Source: Desulfobulbus oralis (lineage in GTDB: Bacteria > Desulfobacterota > Desulfobulbia > Desulfobulbales > Desulfobulbaceae). Taken from it: 64,000 bases of DNA. The stretch covers positions 994,851 through 1,058,850 of the forward strand of contig NZ_CP021255.1 of NCBI RefSeq assembly GCF_002952055.1, written 5' to 3'. Under the pieces are notes generated by a model, which was not told the DNA's origin, made no database searches, and saw nothing but the letters and a program-made list of their open reading frames with translations. The translations under genes and the position numbers were made by a program. Numbering within the stretch: position 1 is the first letter of the stretch; the number at the start of each line of letters is the position of its first letter. Below are positions 37,525-46,749 of the stretch, one piece after another.

Positions 37525-38247
37525 ATGGAGCATCCAATACTGTTCATTTCTCTGGTGCTGCAGGCCCTTGGTCTGCCGGTTCCCCACACGGTCGTGGGTC
37601 ATAGCTTTATTGAGCAGCTCTGCACGCCCTACATGACCTATACCTGGTTTGTCATGGCCTTTCTGGTCATGGTGTCATGCATGACCCTGGGCAAGATGGA
37701 GCTGGTGCCGGGCAGCGGTCAGAACTTCTGGGAAGTGATCATCGGCGGTCTGATGGGCATGCTGGAGGAAAATCTGGGTGAAAAGGGCGCCAAAATGCTG
37801 TTCCCGATGATGGCAACCTTTTTCCTCTATATTCTGACCTCCAATATGATCGGTCTGATCCCCGGCTTCACCTCGCCGACCGCCAATCTGAACATAACCT
37901 TGGCGATGACCATCGTGGTCTGGCTCACCCATCATTACCTCGGCTTTAAATATCACGGGCTGCACTATTACAGGCACTTCATGGGCCCCAACAAATGGCT
38001 GGCCCCGCTCATGTTCGTGCTGGAGGTCGTCGGTAACCTCGCCCGGCTGGTTTCACTCTCCATGCGTCTTTTCGGCAATATCTTCGCCAAGGAAGTCCTG
38101 CTGAGCGTACTCTTCATGCTGGCGGGCGCCTTTTTTGCCCCCCTGCCCATCCTCATGCTGGGCGTTTTGGTGTCGGTGATCCAGGCCGTGGTGTTCGTGC
38201 TGCTGTCCACTATATACTGTGCGGGCTCCATGGCGCCCGCCCACTGA
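37525..38247 (+). CDS. atpB: F0F1 ATP synthase subunit a
   Basis: A 240-residue integral membrane protein forming the proton half-channels. The essential arginine is in LVSLSMRLFGNIFAKEVLL, and the preceding GPNKWLAPLMFVLEVVGNLARL is typical. It begins MEHPILFISLVLQALGL, without the long insert of some families. GAGGAG precedes the ATG. F1 genes are not adjacent, so F0 and F1 are encoded at separate loci. Confidence 0.95.
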   Translation: MEHPILFISLVLQALGLPVPHTVVGHSFIEQLCTPYMTYTWFVMAFLVMVSCMTLGKMELVPGSGQNFWEVIIGGLMGMLEENLGEKGAKMLFPMMATFFLYILTSNMIGLIPGFTSPTANLNITLAMTIVVWLTHHYLGFKYHGLHYYRHFMGPNKWLAPLMFVLEVVGNLARLVSLSMRLFGNIFAKEVLLSVLFMLAGAFFAPLPILMLGVLVSVIQAVVFVLLSTIYCAGSMAPAH

Positions 38248-38316
38248 TATTGCTTTTACGTCCGTCCGACGGAGAAGAAGGCCACTTATCTACACTCATT
38301 ACTGGAGGAATTTGCA

Positions 38317-38577
38317 ATGAACACGATTAGTCTCGCCCTGATTTGCATTGGTGCAGCCCTGAGCATCGGCATCGCCGGTTTTGGCGCTGGCATCGGCATG
38401 GGCAATGGTCTGCGCGGCGCCTGCGAAGGTGTGGCTCGGAATCCTGATGCCAAGGGCGCCATCACCACCACCATGATCATCGGTATGGCTCTGTGCGAGT
38501 CCATCGCCATCTACGGCTTGGTTATTGCCTTTATCCTGCTCTATGCCAATCCCTTTGCCTCTGCTCTGGGCCTGTAA
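38317..38577 (+). CDS. atpE: F0F1 ATP synthase subunit c
   Basis: An 86-residue hairpin protein of the rotor ring: two glycine-rich helices joined by the polar RNP loop (GVARNPDAKG). The ion-binding carboxylate is Glu61 in ALCESIAIYG, with Ser62 next to it. Sodium-type rings also need a Gln in helix 1; here that place (GAGIGMG) holds Met28, so proton use is more likely. GGAGG precedes the ATG. Confidence 0.95.
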   Translation: MNTISLALICIGAALSIGIAGFGAGIGMGNGLRGACEGVARNPDAKGAITTTMIIGMALCESIAIYGLVIAFILLYANPFASALGL

Positions 38578-38600
38578 GAGCAGTTGACTCGTACTCTCCA

Positions 38601-38632
38601 GGGCTGCAGCCGGTGGCTGCAGCCCTTTTTTT
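38601..38632 (+). terminator. terminator after atpE
   Basis: Eleven-base-pair perfect stem GGGCTGCAGCC (38601-38611) / GGCTGCAGCCC (38615-38625), loop GGT, then seven T residues. It ends the hemL-atp transcription unit. Confidence 0.93.
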
Positions 38633-38797
38633 ATGATCTTTCGAAGGCTGACGGCGCATCACTGGCCTGCTGAGCACGAAAGGGGCAGGCGCAAGTCCCG
38701 GCTGCGTTGGCTCCTGGCCTTGACTGTAAGCGGGGCAGGACAGCGCCTCCGGGCGGACTTTTCGCCTCTGCTGACAAACATCAAAGGGAATATGGGA

Positions 38798-40147
38798 ATG
38801 AAAAAACTGCATCTGGTCAGCCTGGGTTGCCCGAAAAATCTGGTGGATTCCGAGGTCATGCTGGCCGCTCTCGAGGCAGATGGCTGCCGGACTGTGGACA
38901 GGCCCGAAGAGGCCGACATTCTGGTGGTCAATACCTGCGGCTTTATTCAGAGCGCTGCGGAGGAGGCCATTGACACGATTCTGGAGATGGCCAGGTACAA
39001 GGAAAAGGATCCCGGAAGGCGTCTGGTGGTGACCGGATGTCTGGTCCAGCGTTATGGGGCGGAGCTGGCGGCATCCCTGCCCGAGGTGGATTATCTGATC
39101 GGTCTGGATGATTTTCCGGATATTGCCCGTATTCTTGCCGGGCAGGAGCCAAGGCAGCGCCTCCACACCCGGCCTGGCAGCGCCGCCTATCTCATGGACA
39201 GCGGCGTTGGCCGACGGCTGGCTACGCCTTTTTTCCGCGCCTATCTGAAGATTACCGAAGGCTGCGACAATCGCTGCGCCTACTGCATGATCCCCAGCAT
39301 TCGCGGGCCTCTGCGCAGCCGCAGCATTGCCGATCTGCTTGCCGAGGCCAGACTTCTGGAGGCGCAGGGCGTACAGGAACTGTCCCTGATTGCCCAGGAC
39401 CTCTGCGCCTATGGCTGCGATTTGGGCCTCCGGCACGGGCTCATGGCCCTTCTGGAAAATCTGCTGGCCCATACCCGTATTCCCTGGTTGCGCCTCCTCT
39501 ATCTGTATCCGGACGGGGTTGGTGACGAGTTGCTGGATCTCATGCGGGGTGAGCCGCGGATCCTGCCCTATCTGGACCTGCCCCTGCAACACGTGAGCGA
39601 CCCGGTGCTGGCCGCCATGAAACGCCGCTATCGGCGGCGGGATATTGAGGCCCTGCTGGAGCGGGTACGCGGGGCTTTGCCCGATTGCGCCCTGCGCACG
39701 ACCATGATGGTTGGCTTTCCTGGTGAAACGGAAGCGCAGGCACGTGAACTGACGCAGGCCATCCGCGACTGGCGGCTCGATCATGTGGGGGTCTTTGCCT
39801 ACGAAGATGAAGAGGCCTGTGCTGCCCATGATCTCCCGGGCAAGGTGACGCAGGAGGCGAAGGAGGAACGCCGGGCCGCTGCCATGGCCGCCCAGGCAGA
39901 GGTTAGTGCCGGCATTTTGCGGGGGAAAATCGGCACGATCCAGTCGGTTCTGGTAGAAGGCTACAGCAGGGAGAGCGACCTGTTACTGGAGGGGCGCACC
40001 AGTTTTCAGGCGCCTGAGGTGGATGGCTGCGTGTACATCAATGACGGCCAGGCCGAGCGGGGGGCAATCGTCCGCGTGCGCATCACTGAAGCGCATATCT
40101 ATGATCTGGTGGGGGAAGCGCTGAGTGATGGAGAGCTGGCCCGCTAG
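38798..40147 (+). CDS. rimO: ribosomal protein S12 methylthiotransferase RimO
   Basis: A 449-residue radical-SAM enzyme that adds a methylthio group to an aspartate of S12. The N-terminal MTTase domain starts MKKLHLVSLGCPKNLVDSEV (Cys11), the SAM cluster is Cys156-x3-Cys160-x2-Cys163 (CDNRCAYC), and a TRAM domain ends the protein. AAGGGA is 8 nt before ATG 38798; ATG 38792 is an alternative. The stop overlaps that of the convergent HU/IHF gene by 4 bp. Confidence 0.95.
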   Translation: MKKLHLVSLGCPKNLVDSEVMLAALEADGCRTVDRPEEADILVVNTCGFIQSAAEEAIDTILEMARYKEKDPGRRLVVTGCLVQRYGAELAASLPEVDYLIGLDDFPDIARILAGQEPRQRLHTRPGSAAYLMDSGVGRRLATPFFRAYLKITEGCDNRCAYCMIPSIRGPLRSRSIADLLAEARLLEAQGVQELSLIAQDLCAYGCDLGLRHGLMALLENLLAHTRIPWLRLLYLYPDGVGDELLDLMRGEPRILPYLDLPLQHVSDPVLAAMKRRYRRRDIEALLERVRGALPDCALRTTMMVGFPGETEAQARELTQAIRDWRLDHVGVFAYEDEEACAAHDLPGKVTQEAKEERRAAAMAAQAEVSAGILRGKIGTIQSVLVEGYSRESDLLLEGRTSFQAPEVDGCVYINDGQAERGAIVRVRITEAHIYDLVGEALSDGELAR

Positions 40148-40431
40148 TTTTTCCGCTGCCTGTTGACCTGTTCCCGCAGGTCTTTGCCAACCTTGAAAAA
40201 GGGCAGCTTCTTGGGTTGCACCGTGATCTTTTCTCCGGTTTTGGGATTCCTGCCGGTGTAGCTCTCGTAATGCTTGACAATAAAGCTGCCAAAGCCGCGG
40301 ATTTCGATGGATTCTCCCCGGGCCAGCGCATCGGCCATGGCCTCGACAATGGTATTGACAATGGAACCGGCTTCCCGCATGGAAAGGTGCAGGGATTCTG
40401 CAAGCTGTCGCGTCAAGTCTGATTTGTTCAT
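40144..40431 (-). CDS. HU/IHF family DNA-binding protein
   Basis: A 95-residue nucleoid protein that bends DNA as a dimer. The start MNKSDLTRQLAESLHLS, the central IRGFGSFIVKHYESYTGRNPKTGEKI beta-arm with the RNPxTGE signature, and the PFFKVGKDLREQVN end are typical; features are closest to integration host factor alpha. ATG 40431 is the family start, with GGAGGCCTTGG placed upstream on the minus strand. Confidence 0.92.
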   Translation of the reverse strand: MNKSDLTRQLAESLHLSMREAGSIVNTIVEAMADALARGESIEIRGFGSFIVKHYESYTGRNPKTGEKITVQPKKLPFFKVGKDLREQVNRQRKN

Positions 40432-40580
40432 CCAAGGCCTCCGTGAGCAAATGCACACGGCATATGCGGTGATGGTTCAGGGAAGCGCTGCCCGAATATG
40501 AGGGAGGGGGCAGTCTTGAGGGACGCAAGAAGTATCTCCCTGATTCTAAACAACAATTTTGATTGAAGTAAAGAAAATAT

Positions 40581-41297
40581 TTACGGGGCTGCGGAAAAGA
40601 GCTGCCGGAACTCGGCCGGCGAGAGTCGACGCCACCGGCCTGGCCGCAGATTGCCCAGGCGCAGATTGCCGTAGGCGGTGCGTTTCAGGTGGAGCACCCG
40701 GTGGCCGATGGCCTGAAACATGCGGCGTACCTGACGCTTGTGGCCCTCGTGGATGACGATTTCTACAAGACATTGCTGGGCAGCCCTGCGCAGGATTCGT
40801 ACCTGGGCCGGCCGGGTCCGGAATTCTTCCAGGTCAAGGCCGCTTTCCAGCCGCCGCAATGCCTCGGGGCCGGGCACACCGCTGACCAGCGCTTCGTAGG
40901 TGCGGGGGATTTCCCGGCTGGGATGGAGGATGCTGTGGGCAAACGCACCGTCATTGGTCAGAATGAGCGCCCCCTCGGTGTCGAAATCCAGCCGGCCCAC
41001 CGGGAAAACCCGCTCGGGGATGTCCTGCAGGAGTTCCGTCACGAGTCGGCGGCCCTGCGGGTCGGACAGGGTGCTGATGTAGCCGGCCGGCTTGTTCAAA
41101 AGCAGGTAGACGTGTTTTTCCGCAGCAATCTCCTGGCCATCCACGCAGATACGGACCTGATTCGGGTCAAACCTGCTCCCCAGTTGGGTCACGATGCTGC
41201 CGTCCACCTCGACGCGGCCCTCCAGAATCAGTTGTTCCGCCGCCCTGCGTGAGGCCACACCGGCCTGGGCCAGGATTTTTTGCAAGCGCTCTGCCAT
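40581..41297 (-). CDS. RsuA/RluB-type pseudouridine synthase
   Basis: A 238-residue rRNA pseudouridine synthase. An S4 RNA-binding domain (ERLQKILAQAGVASRRAAEQLI) is followed by the catalytic domain with the family motif VGRLDFDTEGALILTNDG, whose Asp attacks the uridine, and by HEGHKRQVRRMFQAIGHRVLHLKR. It resembles RluB more than RsuA. ATG 41297 lies one base after the stop of the ubiD-like gene, so the two form an operon. Confidence 0.92.
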   Translation of the reverse strand: MAERLQKILAQAGVASRRAAEQLILEGRVEVDGSIVTQLGSRFDPNQVRICVDGQEIAAEKHVYLLLNKPAGYISTLSDPQGRRLVTELLQDIPERVFPVGRLDFDTEGALILTNDGAFAHSILHPSREIPRTYEALVSGVPGPEALRRLESGLDLEEFRTRPAQVRILRRAAQQCLVEIVIHEGHKRQVRRMFQAIGHRVLHLKRTAYGNLRLGNLRPGRWRRLSPAEFRQLFSAAP

Positions 41298-41298
41298 G

Positions 41299-43059
41299 CT
41301 AGAGGCCAGGAATGAGTGGCATGAGCGCATCGACCTGCGCCTTGGTGGCCGGGTCGACCTCCAGCACCTCCGTGTACCAGGGCTTCATGCGGCAATCAAA
41401 CACCAGGGGGGCTGTGAGGCCCACATGAAAGCGCCGCACTTCCTGGCCCTTGCCGTGGATATCTGCTGCCGGCTCGAAGCGGGTGAAGATGGTCCACAAA
41501 AATTCCTGCAGGGATGCAGTGGCCGCATCCGTATCATCCACCAGCATGCAGAGCGGCCAGTCTCCAAGGCCGGGCCATTCGGCCAGACATTGGGCGAGCT
41601 GCGCCTTTTCCTGGTACGCCACGCCCTGCACCACGAGTGTGCCGGGCAGGTACACTTTCGCCTTTGTGCAGTCTGGCGGCAGATTGCCATGAAATTCCCG
41701 TGGCAAATCCCGCCGTTTCTCGCCCAGTCCCAGCATCATGGCCTTGGAGCCGGAGTTGACCGAAGGTCCGGTGTAGTCCAGGGTATCCTGCGAGACGTTG
41801 GCGAATATGTAGAGATCCTGATCCCACTGGATGCGTTCCAGAATGTGCTGCCAGAGTGCCGGAAAATCGGCAACATCCACCGCTCCGTCGGTGAGCAGAA
41901 GAAATTTGCTCAGGGAAAGCTGGCCCTCGCCCAGAATGCGCAGACCGGCGGCAAAGGCCTCCCGGTCGTAGCGATTATGGACGCGCGCTGCAGCCAGGCA
42001 GTGGAAACCGGTTTCGCCAAAGGTCTTGAGCTGGATCACGCCCTGCATGACCAGGGGGAAGAGCGGCGAAAGCAGGTCCTGCAGAAAGTCGCCGATAAAG
42101 TAGTCTTCCTGCCTGGGCCGGCCAACCACGGTGGCCGGATAGATGGCGTTTTTCCGGTGATAGAGGTGGCTTGTGTGGAAAACCGGGTAATTGTGGGCCA
42201 GGGAATTGTAGCCGTAATGATCGCCAAATGGCCCTTCAGGCCGGCGTTCAAAGGGCGGTACCATGCCCTTGATCGCGAATTCCGCTTCAGCCACCAGGGG
42301 ATGCCCGCCCAGCGGGTCGGCCACGAGCCGCAGCTTTTCGCCCTGCAGGAGCGAAGCCAGGATCAGCTCCGGCACGTTTTCCGGCAGGGGCGCAATGGCT
42401 GCCAGCATCAGCGCCGGCGGCCCACCGATGAACAGGGTCAGCGGCAGAGCCTGATTCTTCCGTTCCGCCACAAAATAGTGATTGCCGCCGCCCCGGTGAA
42501 TCTGCCAGTGCACCCCGGTCGTGGTGTCGTCAAAACGCTGGATGCGGTACATGCCGAGATTGTGGCCCAGGCGGTCCGGGTGCTCGGTATAGACGAGCGG
42601 CAGGGTGACGAAGGCGCCGCCGTCCGAATGCCAGGAGGTGAGCAGCGGCACTTCACTCAGGCGGCAGGGCGCCTGTCTGCAGTCCAGAATGGGGCCGGTT
42701 TTGACTGTTTTCAGACCCAGGCGCAGGGCCTCAGCGAAAAGCCCGCGGGACCGCCACAGGGTAGAGAGTGTGGGCGGCGCGGCGCTTTCCGCGAGCCGCA
42801 CCAGCCCCTGGACAAAATCCCGCGGCCGGGAGCCAAAGGCCAGCGCCAGACGGCCCTCTGTGCCGAAGAGATTGGTGACCACCGGGAAGGCGGAATTCCT
42901 GACCTTGGTAAAGAGCAGGGCCGGGCCGCCCTTGGCAATGACGCGGCGGTGCAGCTCCGCAATCTCAAGGTGCGGGTCAACTGCCGTGTCAATGACCCTG
43001 AGTTCATGATGGGCGCGCAAAAGGTCGAGGTAGGCACGCAGGTTGTGCAAGTGGTGCAT
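41299..43059 (-). CDS. UbiD family decarboxylase
   Basis: A 586-residue protein of the prenylated-FMN decarboxylase family, which acts on aromatic or polyprenyl carboxylates. Family segments seen are VVTNLFGTEGRLALAFG, the cofactor-binding GMYRIQRFDDTTTGVHWQIHRGGGNHY, GGPPALMLAAIAPLPENV, and the E-x-P-E-GPFGDHYGY acid motif. In anaerobes such proteins often serve menaquinone synthesis (MqnL-like). No ubiX/prenyltransferase partner is nearby. The substrate is therefore open. Confidence 0.88.
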   Translation of the reverse strand: MHHLHNLRAYLDLLRAHHELRVIDTAVDPHLEIAELHRRVIAKGGPALLFTKVRNSAFPVVTNLFGTEGRLALAFGSRPRDFVQGLVRLAESAAPPTLSTLWRSRGLFAEALRLGLKTVKTGPILDCRQAPCRLSEVPLLTSWHSDGGAFVTLPLVYTEHPDRLGHNLGMYRIQRFDDTTTGVHWQIHRGGGNHYFVAERKNQALPLTLFIGGPPALMLAAIAPLPENVPELILASLLQGEKLRLVADPLGGHPLVAEAEFAIKGMVPPFERRPEGPFGDHYGYNSLAHNYPVFHTSHLYHRKNAIYPATVVGRPRQEDYFIGDFLQDLLSPLFPLVMQGVIQLKTFGETGFHCLAAARVHNRYDREAFAAGLRILGEGQLSLSKFLLLTDGAVDVADFPALWQHILERIQWDQDLYIFANVSQDTLDYTGPSVNSGSKAMMLGLGEKRRDLPREFHGNLPPDCTKAKVYLPGTLVVQGVAYQEKAQLAQCLAEWPGLGDWPLCMLVDDTDAATASLQEFLWTIFTRFEPAADIHGKGQEVRRFHVGLTAPLVFDCRMKPWYTEVLEVDPATKAQVDALMPLIPGL

Positions 43060-43121
43060 AGGCGGATTGGAGGTTTGAAAACGGCTTTTCCGGGAGATCG
43101 CGATGCAGCGCTTGCCTTGGC

Positions 43122-43526
43122 CTAGCGGTCGGCCAGGAGCAGCCAGCGGACGCTACGCTTGCGGGGACCGTCGAATTCCGCGAAGAAGACGTGCTGCCAG
43201 GCGCCCAGTTGTATGTGGCCGCCGTGAATGATGAGAGATACGCTGGAGCCGGTCAGGCTGGCCATCACATGGGCCGGCGAATTCCCTTCGAGGTGCCGGT
43301 AATGCGCTGTTTCCGGCACCATGCGGGCCAAGGCCGCCAGCATGTCCTGCTGCACATCCGGATCTGCGCCTTCGTTGATGGTGAGCCCGGCGGTGGTGTG
43401 AGGATTGTACAGCACCAGCAGGCCTTCCTGGATGCCGCTTTGCTGAACCAGAGCACGAAGACGGCCGGAGAGATCGACAAATTCCCTCCGGCCGTCAGTT
43501 TTGACTGAGAACTGGCCTTGCGGCAT
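43122..43526 (-). CDS. YjbQ family protein
   Basis: A 134-residue UPF0047/YjbQ protein; E. coli YjbQ shows secondary thiamine-phosphate synthase activity, but its main role is unsettled. The metal-site signatures VLYNPHTTAGLTINEGADPDV, YRHLEGNSPAHVMASL and LGAWQHVFFAEFDGPRKRSV are all intact. The ATG overlaps the stop of the lipoprotein gene upstream (TGATG), showing coupled translation. Confidence 0.93.
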   Translation of the reverse strand: MPQGQFSVKTDGRREFVDLSGRLRALVQQSGIQEGLLVLYNPHTTAGLTINEGADPDVQQDMLAALARMVPETAHYRHLEGNSPAHVMASLTGSSVSLIIHGGHIQLGAWQHVFFAEFDGPRKRSVRWLLLADR

Positions 43527-43969
43527 CAGCGCTGGATTTCCCACTGCCCGTTTTCGTTGCGGCAGGCGGTGGTGGTCACGGTTTTTTTCCGGCCCTCTAT
43601 CCAGGAATCGATTTCAGCCTTGCGGCACCACCGGTTGTTGGACTGGTAGGCCGAATGCGGGGTCACGGAATACTGATAACCCGTGTCCGGGTTGACCCAG
43701 GAAGAGGTTTGATTGGACACCCCGCGCTCGTACATGTGGTCGAGCTGCTGACGGTCGTACTTGTCCATTTCGTTGCCAACCATGTAGCCGATGAGGCCGC
43801 CGACCGCAGTGCCGATCAGGGTACCTTGGGTGTTATGGCCAATGGCCTGACCGGCAATGGCGCCGATACCGGCGCCCACGCCCGCACCAATGCCGCCCCG
43901 GCTGGGTCCGGTGGCGCAGGCCGAAAGGGCCAGCAGGGAAAGGATTGCCAGAATGCTCAGGTATTTCAT
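43526..43969 (-). CDS. glycine-zipper outer-membrane lipoprotein
   Basis: A 147-residue protein with a lipoprotein signal peptide (MKYLSILAILSLLALSAC, lipobox LSAC, Cys18). Next comes a glycine-zipper region (about 25-65) with repeated GxGxGxGxG and GxxxG spacing, as in the 17-kDa surface antigen family, then a C-terminal domain ending in NENGQWEI. It likely sits in the outer membrane. Its start overlaps the rmuC stop (ATGA), and yjbQ overlaps its end. Confidence 0.88.
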   Translation of the reverse strand: MKYLSILAILSLLALSACATGPSRGGIGAGVGAGIGAIAGQAIGHNTQGTLIGTAVGGLIGYMVGNEMDKYDRQQLDHMYERGVSNQTSSWVNPDTGYQYSVTPHSAYQSNNRWCRKAEIDSWIEGRKKTVTTTACRNENGQWEIQR

Positions 43970-45357
43970 ATGGATATCTCCTCAGAAGGTGGGGAATTTT
44001 CCACTGGAACATGCAGCTCCTTGTTGGGTTGCACGCCCAGCTCTTTTAACGCTTCCGCCCGGGCCAGCAGATTCCCCTGTCCGCTGTGCAGGCGATTTCT
44101 GGCGGTGCGCCAGGCCAGCTCTGTCTGTTGCAGGCGCAGACCAATGGCGTCGAAGGCCTCCACAAAACCAGCCAGTTTATCATAAATGCTGGCTGCCTGT
44201 TTGGCAATGGCCAAACTGTTGTTGTGCTGCTTGTCCACCCGCCAGAGATGGTGGATGGTGCGCAGAATCGCGAGCAGGGTGGAGGGGCTGGCAAGCACCA
44301 CCTTGTCCCGCATGGCATCGGTCAGCATGTGTGGTGCCTGTGCCACCACTGCCTGAAAGGCGCCTTCCACCGGAATAAAGAGCAGCACGAAGTCCAGGGC
44401 GCCCGGCCCCATGAGCGTGTGATAGCGCTTGCCGGCCAGCAGGCCGATCTGCCGTTTCACCGAGGCCAGATGGCGCTGCATGGCGGCCTGCGCTTCCGCC
44501 GGGTCACCGGCGCCGACCGCCTGGGTGTAATCCTTGAGCGACATCTTGGCGTCAATCAGCACCTCCCGGCCCTCGGGCAGGTGTACCACGGCGTCGGGCT
44601 GGAAGAGACCACCGTTCTCGTCGTGGAGCGCAGGCTGGGTGTCAAATTCCTGTCCGGCCCGCAGGCCGGAGGCTTCCAGCACTCGCGAAAGCACCAGTTC
44701 GCCCCACTGTCCCTGAAACTTGTTTTTGCCGCGCAGGGCCTCGCTCAGGTTGACGGCGTCGTTGCTCAACTGCTGGTTCAGGCGGCGGAGCTGGTCCAGC
44801 TCCTGCTGCAGCGCGCTGCGTTCCCGGCTTTCCTCGCGGTGCAGGGTTTCCAGCCGCTCGCGGAAGCTGCCGATCTGCTCGTGCAGAGGCTGCAGCAGCA
44901 GGTTCAGAGAGCTCTGGTGTTTTCGGCTCAGGCTTTCGTTTTGCTGGTGCAGAATGCGGTCGGCTGTTGCCTGAAAATGCGCTTCTATCTGTCGCCGGGT
45001 TTCGGCCAAAAGGGCATCCCGCTCGGCCAACTGCTGCCGCAGACCGGCGCTGGCGCTCTGCAGGGCGGCGTTGTCCACATCCAGTTCCCGGCATTCCCCG
45101 GCCAGCGCCCGGCATTCCTGTGTGAGCCGCGCCACTTCGTCCCTGTATTCCTGGGCCTGTTCCTGCAGCCGCTCCAGCCGGCTCTGCAACATGAGAGCTT
45201 TGTGCCGGCCCTGCTGGCGTATGAGCAGGCAGAGCAGGAAGGCGACAAGCAGTCCGCAGCTCAGGCCCAGAGTCAGGGAAAAGGGTTCAAAAGGCGGACC
45301 GAGCCGGGCAAGCAGGGCTGCAGGGGACAAGGCGTCAGCTTTTGGGCAGGCGGGCAC
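43966..45357 (-). CDS. rmuC: DNA recombination protein RmuC
   Basis: A 463-residue RmuC-family protein, thought to limit DNA rearrangement. One N-terminal transmembrane helix (about 26-46) is followed by a long coiled coil (about 50-210), then the nuclease-like RmuC domain: NKFQGQWGELVLSRVLEASGL, FQPDAVVHLPEGREVLIDAKMSLKDY and FVLLFIPVEGAFQAVVA. It overlaps the cbpM gene on its 5' side and the lipoprotein gene on its 3' side. Confidence 0.93.
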   Translation of the reverse strand: MPACPKADALSPAALLARLGPPFEPFSLTLGLSCGLLVAFLLCLLIRQQGRHKALMLQSRLERLQEQAQEYRDEVARLTQECRALAGECRELDVDNAALQSASAGLRQQLAERDALLAETRRQIEAHFQATADRILHQQNESLSRKHQSSLNLLLQPLHEQIGSFRERLETLHREESRERSALQQELDQLRRLNQQLSNDAVNLSEALRGKNKFQGQWGELVLSRVLEASGLRAGQEFDTQPALHDENGGLFQPDAVVHLPEGREVLIDAKMSLKDYTQAVGAGDPAEAQAAMQRHLASVKRQIGLLAGKRYHTLMGPGALDFVLLFIPVEGAFQAVVAQAPHMLTDAMRDKVVLASPSTLLAILRTIHHLWRVDKQHNNSLAIAKQAASIYDKLAGFVEAFDAIGLRLQQTELAWRTARNRLHSGQGNLLARAEALKELGVQPNKELHVPVENSPPSEEISI

Positions 45358-45643
45358 GCAGGGAGTGGATCTCGTCCAGCAGTTCCAACACCAGCGCGCA
45401 GCCGGACAAATTGATATGCAGGTCGCGGGTGAGCCGGTTCACGGTCTGCACCCGGTGGATGGCAAGCAGGGTGAAGCGCCATTCCTCGGGCCGTTCGCCT
45501 TTCGGGGTGATGATGTCTTCTTCGATCATGGCCCGGATGTCGCCTGCACTGACCCCGCAGACCCGGCATAATTCCTTGAGCGAGCAAAAATTTTCCTCGT
45601 CCAGTACCGTGCCTTCCAGATAGACGCCCGTGTGTTCGCTCAT
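45335..45643 (-). CDS. cbpM: chaperone modulator CbpM
   Basis: A 102-residue MerR-like helical protein that binds the J domain of CbpA and inhibits it. The pattern FCSLKELCRVCGVSAGDIRAMIEEDIITPKG and RVQTVNRLTRDLHINLSGCALVLELLDEIHSLRARL matches CbpM. ATG 45643 overlaps the 3' end of cbpA (stop at 45645), the usual cbpA-cbpM pair. Confidence 0.88.
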   Translation of the reverse strand: MSEHTGVYLEGTVLDEENFCSLKELCRVCGVSAGDIRAMIEEDIITPKGERPEEWRFTLLAIHRVQTVNRLTRDLHINLSGCALVLELLDEIHSLRARLPKS

Positions 45644-45644
45644 G

Positions 45645-46604
45645 TCAGACTCCCAAATCCGCACGTGGGTTGAAGGCCATTTTTTCAGCCATGCTGCGGT
45701 AGATCTCCTGCTGCTCCCTGGTGTGGGCCTCGGGCAGCACCACTTTGAGCGTTACGATCTGGTCGCCTTCGGTTTTGGCCGTGGACAGTCCTCTGCCCTT
45801 CAGCCGCAGCTTGCGGCCGTTTTGGGAATTGGCCGGAATCTTGAGCTGTACCTTGCCGTCCAGTGTGGGCACGGTCATGGTGGCGCCCAGGGCCGCTTCC
45901 CAGGGCGTGATTGGCAGCTCCAGGTGAATGGTCCGTTTGTCGGCACGGAAAAACGGGTGCGGGGCAAAGCGGATTTCCAGGTAGAGATCGCCCGGTTCGC
46001 CACCACCCAGACCCGGCAGGCCCTGGCCTTCCAGCCGGATGCGCTGGCCCTCCACGATGCCCTTGGGAATGGCGACCTTGAGTTGTTGCGGCTGCATGCT
46101 CAGGTGGCCTGCCGCATCCGCCACGGGCCTGTTCAGATGCAGCGCCTGTCTGGCGCCGTGGAAGGCCTCTTCCAGGGTGATGGTCACAAGGACTCTTTGG
46201 TCTTTGCCGCGCATGGCAAAGTCCTGCTCGTTCCCCTCGCTGCCCATGCCGGTGAAAGCGCCGTGTGCAGCGCTCTGGCCGAAGAGCGATTCAAAGAATT
46301 CGCTGAAATCCTGCCCGCTGCTGGCGCTGGCATGAAATTCGTAAGAGCCGCTCTGTCCCGTTTGTGGCCCGGCCTGGGAGCGGTTTTGCCAGTTGGCGCC
46401 AAATTGATCGTACGCGCCGCGCTTTTCAGGATCTTTCAGCACTTCGTAGGCTTCGTTGATATCCTTGAAGCGGGCTTCTGCGTCCTTTTCCCTGCAGACA
46501 TCAGGATGATATTTGCGGGCCAGCCTGCGGAAGGCCTGCTTGATGGCATCCTGCGTGGCATCTCTCTTGACACCAAGTATCTGATAATAGTCTTTATATT
46601 CCAT
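45645..46604 (-). CDS. cbpA: DnaJ-class chaperone CbpA
   Basis: A 319-residue type II J-domain protein that activates DnaK. The J domain spans residues 3-70 with the HPD motif in ARKYHPDVC; a Gly/Ser/Phe-rich linker follows (to about 120), then two beta-rich C-terminal substrate domains (VTITLEEAFHGARQAL to LKIPANSQNGRKLRLKGRG). The zinc-finger domain of DnaJ is absent, as in CbpA. It heads the minus-strand group with cbpM and rmuC. Confidence 0.93.
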   Translation of the reverse strand: MEYKDYYQILGVKRDATQDAIKQAFRRLARKYHPDVCREKDAEARFKDINEAYEVLKDPEKRGAYDQFGANWQNRSQAGPQTGQSGSYEFHASASSGQDFSEFFESLFGQSAAHGAFTGMGSEGNEQDFAMRGKDQRVLVTITLEEAFHGARQALHLNRPVADAAGHLSMQPQQLKVAIPKGIVEGQRIRLEGQGLPGLGGGEPGDLYLEIRFAPHPFFRADKRTIHLELPITPWEAALGATMTVPTLDGKVQLKIPANSQNGRKLRLKGRGLSTAKTEGDQIVTLKVVLPEAHTREQQEIYRSMAEKMAFNPRADLGV

Positions 46605-46749
46605 GGTATTTTAGTATTTGCCGATAGTGCTTGACACTGTAAGATCAAGTCCTACAAATGAAAAGAGAAAAAACGATTCTTTGATTTTGTCTGCGCCCTT
46701 TGGTGGCAGATGGTGCACGGCCTTGAATCTCTTGCAGGAACTTGCCGAT

